A DNA stretch of 64,000 nt, taken from contig NZ_QXFJ01000007.1 of NCBI RefSeq assembly GCF_003584165.1, positions 62,001 through 126,000 of the forward strand. Direction: 5' to 3'. Source of the stretch: Flagellimonas aequoris (GTDB lineage: Bacteria > Bacteroidota > Bacteroidia > Flavobacteriales > Flavobacteriaceae). The notes under the pieces were generated by a model. It had not been told where the DNA came from. It was given only the letters and a program-made list of their open reading frames with translations, and searched no databases. Shown here in pieces: positions 1 to 9,630 of the stretch (position 1 is its first letter; each line of letters begins with the position of its first letter). The translations under genes and the position numbers were made by a program.

Positions 1-1
1 T

Positions 2-262
2 ATTCCTAGTTTTGAGCAAATCTTTGCGGAAACTAAAAACGGAATCTTGGCATTTGAAGGTTGTAACATGGTGGATTTGTATCAGGATATCAATAATCCC
101 CATATCTTCTTCACCTATAGTTTTTGGGATACGCCCGCGGATCTGGAGAAATACAGGAACTCCGATTTTTTCAAAACGGTTTGGGGCAAGACCAAATTGC
201 TGTTCTCCGATAAACCGCAAGCCTGGAGCGTAAATAAAGTCCAATCTACAAATCCATCTTAA
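2..262 (+). CDS. C-terminal part of a small monooxygenase-like (ABM-type) protein, 5' end outside window
   Basis: Open from the window edge, so only the last 86 residues are seen. The text has the feel of the dimeric alpha+beta barrel family of antibiotic biosynthesis monooxygenases: a segment with W-D-T-P-A-D-L-E-K-Y-R followed by F-F-K-T-V-W, where a helix ends in a conserved Trp. Such proteins are small cytosolic enzymes or stress proteins. Its stop codon overlaps the start of gldF by one base (TAATG), so the two are probably cotranscribed. The family call rests on pattern memory only; the coding status is much safer than the function. Confidence 0.6.
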   Translation: MPSFEQIFAETKNGILAFEGCNMVDLYQDINNPHIFFTYSFWDTPADLEKYRNSDFFKTVWGKTKLLFSDKPQAWSVNKVQSTNPS

Positions 263-993
263 TGTTCGCAATTTTTAAGAGAGAGGTACGGTCCTTTTTT
301 ACATCGCCCATTGGTTATTTGATCGTGGGATCCTTTTTATTGCTCAATGGACTTTTCCTATGGGTCTTTAAAGGAGAGTACAACATTTTTGATTATGGAT
401 TTGCCGACTTGGGCAATTTCTTTTTGCTTGCTCCATGGATTTTTATTTTTTTGGTTCCGGCCATCACCATGAAGAGTTTTTCGGAAGAACTCAAAATGGG
501 GACTTTGGAACTCTTGTTGATCAAACCTATTTCGGTATGGAAACTGGTTTTGGGCAAGTTCTGGGGAGCCGTTCTTTTATGTGTGATTGCTGTAGTGCCC
601 ACAATCGTCTATGTTTTTGCCATTTCCAAATTGGGCATGACCGAAGGTAATTATGATTTGGGAATTGTATTGGGATCCTATTTTGGACTACTCTTTTTAA
701 TCAGTTCCTATACGGCCATCAGCGTTTTTGCCTCTACCCTTTCGGACAATCAGATCATTGCGTTTTTGGTGGGCATCCTGATTTGTTTTTTGATTTTCAA
801 CGGGTTTGATGCCATTGCCTCACTTTTCTCCAACGGGGAAACCCAAGAGGTTTTAAAAGGATTCGGTGCCAAGGCCCATTTCGACAGTATTGCCCGTGGG
901 GTTATCGATACGAGGGACCTTGTTTATTTTGTATCGCTGACCTTATTGTTCCTGTATCTCACGTTTCAACGTTTAAAACAATTGCCACGCTAA
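262..993 (+). CDS. gldF: Gliding motility ABC transporter permease GldF
   Basis: A 243-residue ABC-2 type permease with about six hydrophobic segments (roughly residues 15-37, 57-80, 100-125, 135-160, 168-190, 220-238). The N-terminus (F-K-R-E-V-R-S-F-F-T-S-P-I-G-Y) and the E-E-L-K-M-G-T-L-E-L-L-L segment near residue 75 are typical of GldF. In Flavobacterium GldA (ATPase), GldF and GldG form an ABC transporter linked to gliding and spreading; GldA is not in this window. The gene overlaps its upstream neighbour and gldG by one base each, so the three are read as an operon. Length fits the family. Confidence 0.93.
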   Translation: MFAIFKREVRSFFTSPIGYLIVGSFLLLNGLFLWVFKGEYNIFDYGFADLGNFFLLAPWIFIFLVPAITMKSFSEELKMGTLELLLIKPISVWKLVLGKFWGAVLLCVIAVVPTIVYVFAISKLGMTEGNYDLGIVLGSYFGLLFLISSYTAISVFASTLSDNQIIAFLVGILICFLIFNGFDAIASLFSNGETQEVLKGFGAKAHFDSIARGVIDTRDLVYFVSLTLLFLYLTFQRLKQLPR

Positions 994-2657
994 TGGGAAA
1001 GTTTTGGATAGCCATATTGAAAGCCGTGGTTGCGCTGATCGTATTGAATATCTTGGCGGGTTTCGTGTACACACGTTTTGACCTGACCGAAGACCAACGT
1101 TATACCCTTTCACAACCTGCTGTGGAAGTAGCCCAAAAATTTGATTCCCCAGTCATCATCGATATTTTGTTGGATGGCAATATTCCTGCGGAATTTTCAA
1201 AATTGAAGGCAGAGACCGTTCAATTGATGGAATCCTTTGCATCAAAAAATAGCAACATTACCTATGACTTAGTTAATCCCCTAGAAGATGAGGAACAGGC
1301 AGAACAGACCATTGCCGAGCTCCAAAGTTTGGGATTAAAACCTGCAAATGTCACCATTGAAGAAAACGGAAAAGTTTCCAACGAACTGGTTTTTCCTTGG
1401 GCCATGGTCAATTATAAAGATAAGACGGTTAAGGTTCCGCTGCTCAAGAACAAGCAGGGATCCACGGCCGAAGAGCGCATCAACAACTCCGTACAACAAC
1501 TGGAATATGCCTTTGCAGATGCTTTTACCAAATTAAGCACTACCGATAAAAAAAGTATTGCCGTTATTAAGGGCAATGGAGAATTGGGCGACATCTACAT
1601 TGCCGATTATTTATCCACAGTTCGGGAATATTACAACATAGGTGCCATTACTTTGGATTCAGTAGCCAGCAATCCCCAAAAGGTTTTGGACCAGCTCAAG
1701 AACTTTGATATGGCGCTCATCGCCAAACCCACCGAAGCGTTCACGGATGAGGAAAAATACGTGGTGGACCAATACATGGTTCAAGGCGGAAAATCCATTT
1801 GGATGATCGATCAGGTGGCCATGGAAATGGACAGCATTTATGCTGGCGGCGGAAGTGCCTTTGCCTTGCCCCGAGAACTCAACCTGAAAGACCTGTTCTT
1901 TAAATATGGGGTAAGAATCAATCCCGTTTTGGTAAACGACCTGTATTTTACCCAAATCGTCTTGGCCACGGGCGAAGGAAACGATTCCCAATACAATCCC
2001 CTGCCATGGTATTATTATCCGATGGTGTTTTCTCGCAACAACCACCCCATCAATACCAATATTGAAGCGGTGCGACTCCAATTCACAAGCCCCATGGATG
2101 TTTTGGAAAACGATTACCAAAAGACCATTCTGCTACAGAGCTCCCCATTGTCCAAAACAGACGGGGTTCCAAGGCAGATCAGTTTGGATATGATCATGAC
2201 CCAGCCTGATCAAGCGACCTATAACAATGGGAACCTTCCTCTAGCTGTTTTGATCGAGGGGAACTTCACTTCCATGTACAAGAATAGAGTAAAACCCCTA
2301 AAATTGGCCAATGCCATGGAAGAAGGTCCGGCCAACAAAATGATTGTGATATCCGATGGGGACATTATAAAAAATCAACTCAGGAACAACCGTCCGTTGG
2401 AACTTGGTTATGACAAATGGACCAGCAACTTTTACGGCAATAAGGAATTCTTGGTGAACAGCACCAATTACCTCTTGGACAATACTGGGCTTATCAACAT
2501 AAGGAACAAAAAAGTGGCCATTCCGCTACTCGATGTAAAGAAGATTGCTGAACAAAAAACAAAGTGGCAAATCATAAACATTGGGCTTCCAGTACTTTTG
2601 ACCTTGGTCTTCGGTCTTTTTTTCGGTTTTTACCGCAAACGGAAATTTAGCGCCTAA
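993..2657 (+). CDS. gldG: Gliding motility ABC transporter auxiliary protein GldG
   Basis: A 554-residue protein with one N-terminal membrane anchor (about 8-27), a long periplasmic part of the ABC-type-uncharacterised/DUF4350-like class, and a C-terminal anchor (about 525-547) followed by the basic tail Y-R-K-R-K. The R-F-D-L-T-E-D-Q-R-Y-T-L-S stretch right after the first anchor is a family hallmark. It is thought to work with GldF and GldA at the inner membrane. The start overlaps the gldF stop by one base. Directly downstream lies dnaN, an arrangement common in Flavobacteriaceae. Confidence 0.93.
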   Translation: MGKFWIAILKAVVALIVLNILAGFVYTRFDLTEDQRYTLSQPAVEVAQKFDSPVIIDILLDGNIPAEFSKLKAETVQLMESFASKNSNITYDLVNPLEDEEQAEQTIAELQSLGLKPANVTIEENGKVSNELVFPWAMVNYKDKTVKVPLLKNKQGSTAEERINNSVQQLEYAFADAFTKLSTTDKKSIAVIKGNGELGDIYIADYLSTVREYYNIGAITLDSVASNPQKVLDQLKNFDMALIAKPTEAFTDEEKYVVDQYMVQGGKSIWMIDQVAMEMDSIYAGGGSAFALPRELNLKDLFFKYGVRINPVLVNDLYFTQIVLATGEGNDSQYNPLPWYYYPMVFSRNNHPINTNIEAVRLQFTSPMDVLENDYQKTILLQSSPLSKTDGVPRQISLDMIMTQPDQATYNNGNLPLAVLIEGNFTSMYKNRVKPLKLANAMEEGPANKMIVISDGDIIKNQLRNNRPLELGYDKWTSNFYGNKEFLVNSTNYLLDNTGLINIRNKKVAIPLLDVKKIAEQKTKWQIINIGLPVLLTLVFGLFFGFYRKRKFSA

Positions 2658-2779
2658 GTGTTGATAATTTTGTTTCTTTGCTAATACCATTTAAGATATA
2701 TTTGCTTTTATCGATTTTAACAGCCCCGTTTACGGTTGAATATACCTTGAACAGGCCAAAATGCTAAAGAATTTCTTTG

Positions 2780-3898
2780 ATGAAGTTTATCGTATCCAGT
2801 ACATATTTATTGAAACAACTACAGGTTTTGGGAGGAGTTATCAACAACAGCAACACCTTGCCAATCTTGGACAATTTTTTGTTCGATCTTAAAAAGAATC
2901 AACTAACGGTATCCGCATCCGATCTCGAGACCACCATGAGCTCTGTTTTGGAAGTGGATTCCGATTCCGAGGGTGCCATTGCCGTACCGGCCCGTTTGTT
3001 GTTGGATACCTTAAAAACCTTCCCGGAACAACCATTGACCTTTGTGGTTGAGGACAACAATACAGTAGAGATCAGTTCCAACCACGGTAAATATGCCTTG
3101 GCCTATGCCGATGGTGCCGAGTTTCCCAAGGCAGTGGAAGTTTCCAACCCAAGCTCCACTACTCTTTTGGGCGATATTTTGGCCACGGCCATCAACAAGA
3201 CCATTTTTGCTGCCGGTAATGACGACCTTCGCCCAGTGATGAGCGGTGTGTTCTTCCAGTTCTCTCCGGAAAATTTGACCTTCGTTGCTACGGACGCCCA
3301 TAAATTGGTGAAATATCAAAGACAGGATGTAAGCGCCTCCCAGGTTGCGGAATTCATCATGCCGAAAAAACCTTTGAACTTATTGAAGGGTATTTTGGCC
3401 GGTTCCGAATCCGAGGTGACCATAGAATACAACGATAGCAACGCCAAGTTCATTTTTGACCATACCGAACTTATCTGTCGCTTGATCGACGGTAAGTATC
3501 CCAACTATGAAGCGGTCATTCCAAAAGAAAACCCGAACAAACTGACCATTTCAAGGAACCAGTTCTTGAGTTCAGTGCGTAGGGTTTCCATTTTCTCGAA
3601 TAAGACTACACATCAGATCCGTCTTAAAATTGCTGGGGCCGAGTTGAATATCTCCGCAGAGGATGTGGATTACAGCAACAAGGCAGAGGAAAGGCTTTCC
3701 TGCTCCTACCAAGGGGATGATATGCAGATTGGCTTCAACTCCAGGTTTTTGGTGGAAATGCTCAATAATCTCTCCTCCGATGATGTTTCGTTGGAAATGA
3801 GCTTACCCAACAGAGCCGGTATCCTTACACCCATTGATGGATTGGATGAAGGGGAGCACGTAACCATGCTTGTCATGCCTGTAATGTTAAACAATTAG
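2780..3898 (+). CDS. dnaN: DNA polymerase III beta subunit (sliding clamp)
   Basis: A 372-residue clamp, the usual length, made of three similar beta-clamp domains. It begins M-K-F-I-V-S-S-T-Y-L-L-K, runs through the P-I-L-D-N-F-L-F segment of domain 1, and ends with a hydrophobic tail (H-V-T-M-L-V-M-P-V-M-L). The clamp encircles DNA and tethers polymerase III. I place the start at the ATG at 2780; a TTG three bases earlier is in frame but would only add one Met. A 122-bp gap separates it from gldG and contains TAATTTTG at 2665-2672, a possible promoter -7 element, so it may have its own transcript. A hairpin terminator follows the stop. Confidence 0.97.
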   Translation: MKFIVSSTYLLKQLQVLGGVINNSNTLPILDNFLFDLKKNQLTVSASDLETTMSSVLEVDSDSEGAIAVPARLLLDTLKTFPEQPLTFVVEDNNTVEISSNHGKYALAYADGAEFPKAVEVSNPSSTTLLGDILATAINKTIFAAGNDDLRPVMSGVFFQFSPENLTFVATDAHKLVKYQRQDVSASQVAEFIMPKKPLNLLKGILAGSESEVTIEYNDSNAKFIFDHTELICRLIDGKYPNYEAVIPKENPNKLTISRNQFLSSVRRVSIFSNKTTHQIRLKIAGAELNISAEDVDYSNKAEERLSCSYQGDDMQIGFNSRFLVEMLNNLSSDDVSLEMSLPNRAGILTPIDGLDEGEHVTMLVMPVMLNN

Positions 3899-3919
3899 AA
3901 CAATACCAACCATATATGT

Positions 3920-3953
3920 AAAAGCTGGAACAAAATTCCAGCTTTTCTTTTTT
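3920..3953. terminator. Bidirectional intrinsic terminator between dnaN and the DUF4870 gene
   Basis: Perfect 11-bp stem AAAAGCTGGAA / TTCCAGCTTTT (3920-3930 and 3936-3946) with a CAAAA loop, followed by CTTTTTT on the plus strand. The A-run before the stem gives a T-run on the minus strand, so it can stop both convergent genes. Confidence 0.85.
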
Positions 3954-4311
3954 AGAGAAATTTAATCGTAAGAAAATACGAGGGAGATTCTCCATTAGAC
4001 GCCTTGACTGCATTCACTATCGGTAAGACAAACCCTAAAATGCCAGCAGCTATCAATCCTAAAATTCCCAAGCCTAATAATAATATGGCAGGAATACTGA
4101 TGATGATATAAAGTATCAAACTCAATTGAAGATTGATTATCGACTTTCCGTGTTCGTTCATTCCTTCTACCCTATCTTTAGAAGATAACCAAATAATCAA
4201 AGGAACAATAAGGCTCCCAAAGCCTATAGCGTAACCCAATAATTGGGTCAAGTGCGTAATGGCCAGTAACGTATTATCCGTTCTAACCACTTTTTCATTA
4301 ATAACTTCCAT
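3952..4311 (-). CDS. DUF4870 domain membrane protein
   Basis: A 119-residue protein with about three hydrophobic segments (near residues 18-42, 62-85 and 85-105 of the product). The order L-L-A-I-T-H-L-T-Q-L-L-G, then I-I-W-L-S-S-K-D, then H-G-K-S-I-I-N-L-Q-L-S matches the DUF4870 family (Tic20-like small membrane proteins of unknown function). It stands alone, convergent with dnaN and divergent from mnmE. Its stop lies inside the T-run of the shared terminator. Confidence 0.85.
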   Translation of the reverse strand: MEVINEKVVRTDNTLLAITHLTQLLGYAIGFGSLIVPLIIWLSSKDRVEGMNEHGKSIINLQLSLILYIIISIPAILLLGLGILGLIAAGILGFVLPIVNAVKASNGESPSYFLTIKFL

Positions 4312-4385
4312 TTTTGATTGATTTTGATGATTTAACTTATTAGTACGCCTTTTTGCAAAAATGTTACATCGGGCCAGCTAATTCG

Positions 4386-4393
4386 TATTTTTG
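4386..4393 (+). promoter_or_regulatory. Candidate promoter -7 element for mnmE
   Basis: TATTTTTG fits the Bacteroidota -7 consensus TAnnTTTG and ends only five bases before the mnmE ATG. If used, the mRNA would be almost leaderless. I do not see a convincing -33 element at the expected distance. Confidence 0.4.
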
Positions 4394-4398
4394 CTAAC

Positions 4399-5769
4399 AT
4401 GTCGCACACAGATAACATTGTTGCCCTAGCCACCCCTTCAGGAACAGGGGCCATTGCCATCATAAGGGTATCAGGCCCTGATGCCATCACCTTGGTGGAT
4501 AACATATTTCAGTCGGTAAAAAGCAAGAAATTGACCGGGCAAAAAAGTCATACCGTCCATTTGGGACATATTGTGGATGACGCAAAGGTTTTGGACGAGG
4601 TTTTGGTGTCGCTCTTCAAAGGGCCACATTCCTATACCGGAGAAAATGTGATGGAAATCTCATGCCATGGCTCTCCGTATATTCAGCAACAGATCATTCA
4701 ACTTTTGTTGAGAAAGGGCTGCCGTGCTGCTTCGGCCGGAGAATTCACCCTTCGGGCTTTTCTCAATGGCAAAATGGATTTGAGTCAAGCAGAAGCCGTG
4801 GCCGACCTGATTGCAAGCGATAGTGAAGCGGCACACGACATTGCCATGCAACAGATGCGGGGAGGGTTTAGCAATGAAATCCAAAAATTGCGCGAAGAAC
4901 TGCTCAATTTTGCCTCGCTCATAGAGCTCGAGCTTGATTTTTCGCAAGAGGATGTGGAATTTGCCGACAGAACCCAATTCAATCAATTATTGGAAAGAAT
5001 CAGTGAGGTTTTAAAAAAACTCATTGATTCCTTTGCTTTAGGAAATGTCATCAAACATGGCATTCCAGTGGCCATTGTGGGTCAACCCAATGTGGGTAAA
5101 TCTACCCTTCTCAATGTGCTGCTAAATGAAGAAAGGGCAATTGTCAGTGATATTGCGGGGACCACCCGTGATACCGTGGAGGATCATATCAGCATTAAAG
5201 GCATCAATTTTAGGTTCATCGATACGGCGGGCATCCGTGAAACAAAAGATGTAGTGGAGAAGATCGGAATTGAACGAACCTTTGGCAAGATAGAACAGGC
5301 CAGGCTGATCATTTATCTGTTTGAAGGAGAACATTTTGAATCTTCGGTATTGGAAGAACTACAAAGAAAATACCCCAATAAGCAAATTCTGCCCATCTGC
5401 AATAAAATGGACCTTTTGAGCGGCGCTCAAATGGAAAGCATCAAACTGGCCATACCCAACGTGTTGTTCCTTTCTGCCAAGCACAAAATCGGTATCAAAG
5501 AACTGGAAAGTCAATTGCTATCATTGGTAGATTCGGGAGCGTTAAGTGGCGATACCACCATCATCTCCAATAGCAGACACTATGATGCCCTGTTGAAAGC
5601 CTTGGAGGAAATCCAAAAAGTGAAGGAAGGACTGGATATGGACCTATCCAGTGATCTGATGGCCATCGATATCCGACAGGCATTGTACCACTTGGGAGAA
5701 ATAACGGGCAGCGTCACCACCGATGATCTCTTGGGCAACATTTTCTCCAATTTCTGCATCGGGAAGTAA
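4399..5769 (+). CDS. mnmE: tRNA uridine-34 modification GTPase MnmE (TrmE)
   Basis: A 456-residue protein of normal length. The N-terminal folate-binding domain (about 1-120) carries the S-Y-T-G-E-N motif and C-H-G. The G domain inserted in the helical domain shows Walker A G-Q-P-N-V-G-K-S-T (228-236), D-T-A-G (275-278) and N-K-M-D (335-338). The C-terminus ends in the invariant C-I-G-K (453-456). With MnmG it adds the carboxymethylaminomethyl group to the wobble uridine of several tRNAs. It stands alone, divergent from the DUF4870 gene. Confidence 0.97.
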   Translation: MSHTDNIVALATPSGTGAIAIIRVSGPDAITLVDNIFQSVKSKKLTGQKSHTVHLGHIVDDAKVLDEVLVSLFKGPHSYTGENVMEISCHGSPYIQQQIIQLLLRKGCRAASAGEFTLRAFLNGKMDLSQAEAVADLIASDSEAAHDIAMQQMRGGFSNEIQKLREELLNFASLIELELDFSQEDVEFADRTQFNQLLERISEVLKKLIDSFALGNVIKHGIPVAIVGQPNVGKSTLLNVLLNEERAIVSDIAGTTRDTVEDHISIKGINFRFIDTAGIRETKDVVEKIGIERTFGKIEQARLIIYLFEGEHFESSVLEELQRKYPNKQILPICNKMDLLSGAQMESIKLAIPNVLFLSAKHKIGIKELESQLLSLVDSGALSGDTTIISNSRHYDALLKALEEIQKVKEGLDMDLSSDLMAIDIRQALYHLGEITGSVTTDDLLGNIFSNFCIGK

Positions 5770-6035
5770 GCCTATTATTTTTTATTTATATTTAATTGAT
5801 TATCAATATTTTGTTGATAACTCATTCGTGGTATTTTCCATATCATTTTATTACTTTTTATCTTACAACATCGTATGTAGGCAAGATATCTGGAGAAATT
5901 CTCCAAAAAATGAAAGCTGGAGTCTTTATGTTCAAGATTAAAAAATATCATATTGAAATAAACGGTATCAACAATTGGTAAATCAAAACAATCCTATTTT
6001 TTCAAAATTTAAAATCCCCTTTTATCCGGCTCTGT

Positions 6036-7160
6036 ATGTTTAAAAAGCTATTTGGCGTTTTGTTTCCCTGCTTACTTTCTATCCTCTACTTCGGATGTGT
6101 GGATCCTGTAGCTCCTGAATATATTTTTATAGGGGATCAAATAATCATAGAAGGATTGGCTTCTTCCATACCAGGCACTTCGTATGTAACTATAAATCAG
6201 ACAAGTTCTGATTTTGGTATTTATCGCAATCTCTTTCAGGAAGGGGCCACGGTATCCTTTACCAATGTTGATACGGGCCAAACGTTACTCTTGGAAGAAA
6301 GAGAGGATGTGTATGTGCCTTCAGACGATTTTGCCGTAAAGCCTGGAGAATCTTGGGAACTGGATGTGGTCCTGGCCGATGGGAGAAATTACAAATCCCG
6401 ACCAGAAACTGTTGTTGAGCCGGTGGAGGTTTCTGAAATTCGGGCCGAGTATGACAAAGAACTTATTTTTAGGGAAGACTCAGGGAAATTTGTTCCGGGC
6501 CATTCCATTTTGGTAGATTTTGACGATCCCCAGAGCAAGAAAAATTACTATTTCTGGCGTTTCCGTTCGTTCGAAAGGCAAACATATTGTGAGGTTTGCT
6601 ACGGGGGTAATTTCAGGGATGGCGAATGTAAGCCGGATAACACAGGATTATCGGGGTATTATTTTGTCTACTATTGCGAGCAGAACTGTTGGCGGATACG
6701 GTTCAACGAAAACATTGAAATTTTTGATGACAAATTTAGTGATGGCACCTCTATCCGTAAGCTGCCCGTAGGCAACGTACTATTGTACAACAAGGAAAAT
6801 ATTTTGGTCCAATTGGAACAGGTTTCTGTTTCTTACGATGCCTATGAGTACTACAAAAGACTTAAGGATATTGTTGACAACAACGGAAATTTTGACGCTC
6901 CGCCACCCTCTGCGGTAGTTGGAAACATCTTCAATCCGGGCAATGCCGACGAAATCATACTGGGCAGGTTCACTGCCGCCGCCGCCTCACAGGCTTCCAT
7001 TTTTATAGAGCGGGGCCAAATATTGGAAGATATGATTGAAAGTACCCTGGACCCGATATCGGAAACAGACCCACCATATAGGCCAAATATTACGACAGCA
7101 CCCTGTAATGAATCGCGGACCAGGACTGCAGTTCGTCCAGAAGGCTGGATCGGTAATTAG
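6036..7160 (+). CDS. DUF4249 lipoprotein, partner of the next TonB-dependent receptor
   Basis: A 374-residue protein with a lipoprotein signal peptide; the lipobox is L-Y-F-G-C with Cys21 as the lipidated residue. The mature N-terminus (D-P-V-A-P-E-Y, then I-I-E-G-L) and the family length fit DUF4249, a Bacteroidota lipoprotein usually found right beside a carboxypeptidase-regulatory-domain TonB receptor, as here (36-bp gap). A Cys-rich stretch near residues 186-217 (C-E-V-C ... C-E-Q-N-C) probably forms disulfides. The substrate of the pair is not evident. The 266 bp upstream are AT-rich and hold no gene I can defend. Confidence 0.85.
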   Translation: MFKKLFGVLFPCLLSILYFGCVDPVAPEYIFIGDQIIIEGLASSIPGTSYVTINQTSSDFGIYRNLFQEGATVSFTNVDTGQTLLLEEREDVYVPSDDFAVKPGESWELDVVLADGRNYKSRPETVVEPVEVSEIRAEYDKELIFREDSGKFVPGHSILVDFDDPQSKKNYYFWRFRSFERQTYCEVCYGGNFRDGECKPDNTGLSGYYFVYYCEQNCWRIRFNENIEIFDDKFSDGTSIRKLPVGNVLLYNKENILVQLEQVSVSYDAYEYYKRLKDIVDNNGNFDAPPPSAVVGNIFNPGNADEIILGRFTAAAASQASIFIERGQILEDMIESTLDPISETDPPYRPNITTAPCNESRTRTAVRPEGWIGN

Positions 7161-7196
7161 TTTGCGCCTTTTGGTGATGGAAAATAGAGTTAACAA

Positions 7197-9602
7197 ATGA
7201 GACCATATTATCTCCTAACCGCCTTGATCGTCTTTTCTTTCGTAAAGGAAGTGCATGCTCAGGAATACCAGATGTCATTCAAAATCTTGAGTGCGAAAAC
7301 GGGTATCGGTGTGGAGAATGCAGAAATAGCCATTGAACCGTGCAGATGCGGAGGTGTCTCAGATGAACAGGGAAGGTTCTCCATCACCCTTCCCGAAGCC
7401 AGCTACCAAGTTACCATTTCCTATATTGGTTTCGGCTCCGAGGTTCGGCAAGTGGAACTGAACCAGAATATTTCCTTGGACATCATGCTTATTGAAAAAC
7501 ATGAAGAACTTTCCGAGGTCATTGTAAGGGCAAAGAAAATGGATGAAATCCTCAATTTGCCGCAAATGGGAGTGGTAAGTTTAACACCAAAGGACCTGAA
7601 GATGATTCCCTCTGCCGTGGGAGAATCAGATGTACTGCGCTCAATGGTCCTTTTGCCGGGCGTTAACAATGCAGGGGAAATCAGTAATGGGCTTTCTGTT
7701 AGGGGAGGCTCCTTAGACCAGAACCTGATCCTTTACGACTATGCTCCCATCTTTAATCCTACCCATCTATTTGGCCTTTTTTCGGTCTTTACCCCAGATG
7801 CCATATCCTCTACGGAGCTATATCGTGCCAACATTCCGTCCCGCTATGGCGGAAGGGCCACCTCCGTGCTCGATTTAAAAGTGAAAAATCCCTATGTGGA
7901 CAAATTGAAACTGACGGGGGGAATCGGTCTGGTTTCCAGTAGGTTGAATGTAGAGACTCCTTTGGTAAAGGACAAACTGATGTTGTTCGCAGGGGCACGT
8001 GCAGGATTTACCGATTTTTTATTGCCACTCCTTTCGGAACGTCTTAAGGATACAAAGGCCAGATTTTATGATAGCACTTTAAAGCTTTTGTATTTAGCAT
8101 CGGAAAAAGACCAAATTTCACTTACCGGATTTGTGTCGAAGGATTTTTACCAACTTGATCTTGTTACCCAGATCCAAAACGTCAATGCAGAAAACAATCA
8201 ATATGATTTCAGTACGCTCAACGGTACCCTGAACTGGTCCCACAGTTTTTCCAACAATGCCAATCTCCGGACGGTGTTACTCGCCAGTGATTATACCCCG
8301 AAAATAATTTTCCCGGAAAGGGACATCGACAATGAGATTGTTTACAAGTCGAAAATCAATTATCTCAGTTTTATATCCGAATATTCTAAAAATGTCCGTG
8401 TTGACTTAAATTATTATATCGGGGTACAGGCCAATCGGTATACGATCAGTCCGGGAGCTTTGGACCCCGGTACTTCGGACGTATTGTCCGTCTCCTTGGA
8501 AAAAGAGACGAGCTATGAATTCGACGGCTATGCCAATATCGATTGGTCTCCCCTGGAACAGCTTTCCCTCTCGGGAGGTCTCCGTTTCAGTCATTTTGTG
8601 CTGGTCGGTCCCTACACCCAGAATTTTTTTGATGAGGTTACGGGGGAACCATTGGGTTTTACAGAATTCGAAAAGGGCGCTGGGGTCAAGACCTACAATG
8701 GCGTGGAGCCGAGACTGGGCCTAAACTTGAAATTGGGGGAAACCACTTCCTTGAAGACGAGCTATGCAAGGCTGAACCAATACCTACAAAACATATACAA
8801 TAGCACCACCCCGGTACCTACCTCTCGCTGGAAGACAGCAGATCCCTATGTGCAACCGCAGAGAAGTGACAGTTACGGTCTGGGGCTTTACAAAAATCTA
8901 ATGAACAATGAACTGGAAATTTCCTTGGAGGGTTATTATCGGAAGGCACAAAATGTATTGACCTATAGACCGGGGGCCGACTTCTTTCTAAGTGATAACA
9001 TCAATCAAGATGTTGTTCAAGGTGAAGGCAAGGCCTATGGAGCGGAACTCAGTTTCAAAAAATCAACAGGGAAGGTCAATGGTTGGATGAATTACACGTG
9101 GTCCAGAAGTCTTTTACGATCCCAAGTAGATAAGATCGGGGACAGGATCAATAACAATAAATGGTACCCTTCCGATTTCGATAGAACACACGTTTTTAAC
9201 GGGACCGTAAATTTTGAGTCTGACAAGTTCAATACATGGAGCTTCAATTTCACCGCGCAGACCGGAAGACCCTATACAGCGGCCAATGGTATTGTAACCA
9301 TAGAAGGAATAGAAACGCCTTTGTTCTTGGAAAGAAACAATGCCCGTTTGCCCATATACCATAGGTTGGATTTCTCATGGAACATCAGAGGGGTAAAAAG
9401 CAGGGACAAGCGATGGTCGGGCGACTGGACCTTTACCGTCTATAACCTGTACGCAAGAAAAAACCCGTACAGCATTTATTACACACAACGTAACGGCACC
9501 GAAAATTCCGAGGTGTTCCTAAATAGTCCTTTGGGTGCCTACGAACTTTCCATTATCAACAGCCCATTGATTTCACTAACCTATAATTTTGTTTTTCAAT
9601 AA
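7197..9602 (+). CDS. TonB-dependent outer-membrane receptor with carboxypeptidase-regulatory-like domain
   Basis: An 801-residue receptor. Signal peptide with cleavage probably after V-H-A (residue 21); a beta-sandwich CarboxypepD_reg-like domain at about 23-110 (with the S-Y-I-G-F-G motif); a plug domain at about 130-210 containing L-L-P-G-V and S-V-R-G-G-S; then a 22-strand-type barrel to the C-terminus, which ends in the aromatic N-F-V-F-Q. It imports a bound substrate with TonB-ExbBD energy. The DUF4249 gene just upstream is its likely surface partner. There is no SusD homologue, so it is not a classical glycan-uptake pair. Confidence 0.9.
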   Translation: MRPYYLLTALIVFSFVKEVHAQEYQMSFKILSAKTGIGVENAEIAIEPCRCGGVSDEQGRFSITLPEASYQVTISYIGFGSEVRQVELNQNISLDIMLIEKHEELSEVIVRAKKMDEILNLPQMGVVSLTPKDLKMIPSAVGESDVLRSMVLLPGVNNAGEISNGLSVRGGSLDQNLILYDYAPIFNPTHLFGLFSVFTPDAISSTELYRANIPSRYGGRATSVLDLKVKNPYVDKLKLTGGIGLVSSRLNVETPLVKDKLMLFAGARAGFTDFLLPLLSERLKDTKARFYDSTLKLLYLASEKDQISLTGFVSKDFYQLDLVTQIQNVNAENNQYDFSTLNGTLNWSHSFSNNANLRTVLLASDYTPKIIFPERDIDNEIVYKSKINYLSFISEYSKNVRVDLNYYIGVQANRYTISPGALDPGTSDVLSVSLEKETSYEFDGYANIDWSPLEQLSLSGGLRFSHFVLVGPYTQNFFDEVTGEPLGFTEFEKGAGVKTYNGVEPRLGLNLKLGETTSLKTSYARLNQYLQNIYNSTTPVPTSRWKTADPYVQPQRSDSYGLGLYKNLMNNELEISLEGYYRKAQNVLTYRPGADFFLSDNINQDVVQGEGKAYGAELSFKKSTGKVNGWMNYTWSRSLLRSQVDKIGDRINNNKWYPSDFDRTHVFNGTVNFESDKFNTWSFNFTAQTGRPYTAANGIVTIEGIETPLFLERNNARLPIYHRLDFSWNIRGVKSRDKRWSGDWTFTVYNLYARKNPYSIYYTQRNGTENSEVFLNSPLGAYELSIINSPLISLTYNFVFQ

Positions 9603-9630
9603 TTTTTGGATACTTAAGTAGTATTCGAAG

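Noticed and set aside
5889..5910. Short dyad TGGAG-AAATT-CTCCA in the gap after mnmE, followed by A residues
   Set aside because: Stem of five bases only, and no T-run on the plus strand, so not a credible terminator.
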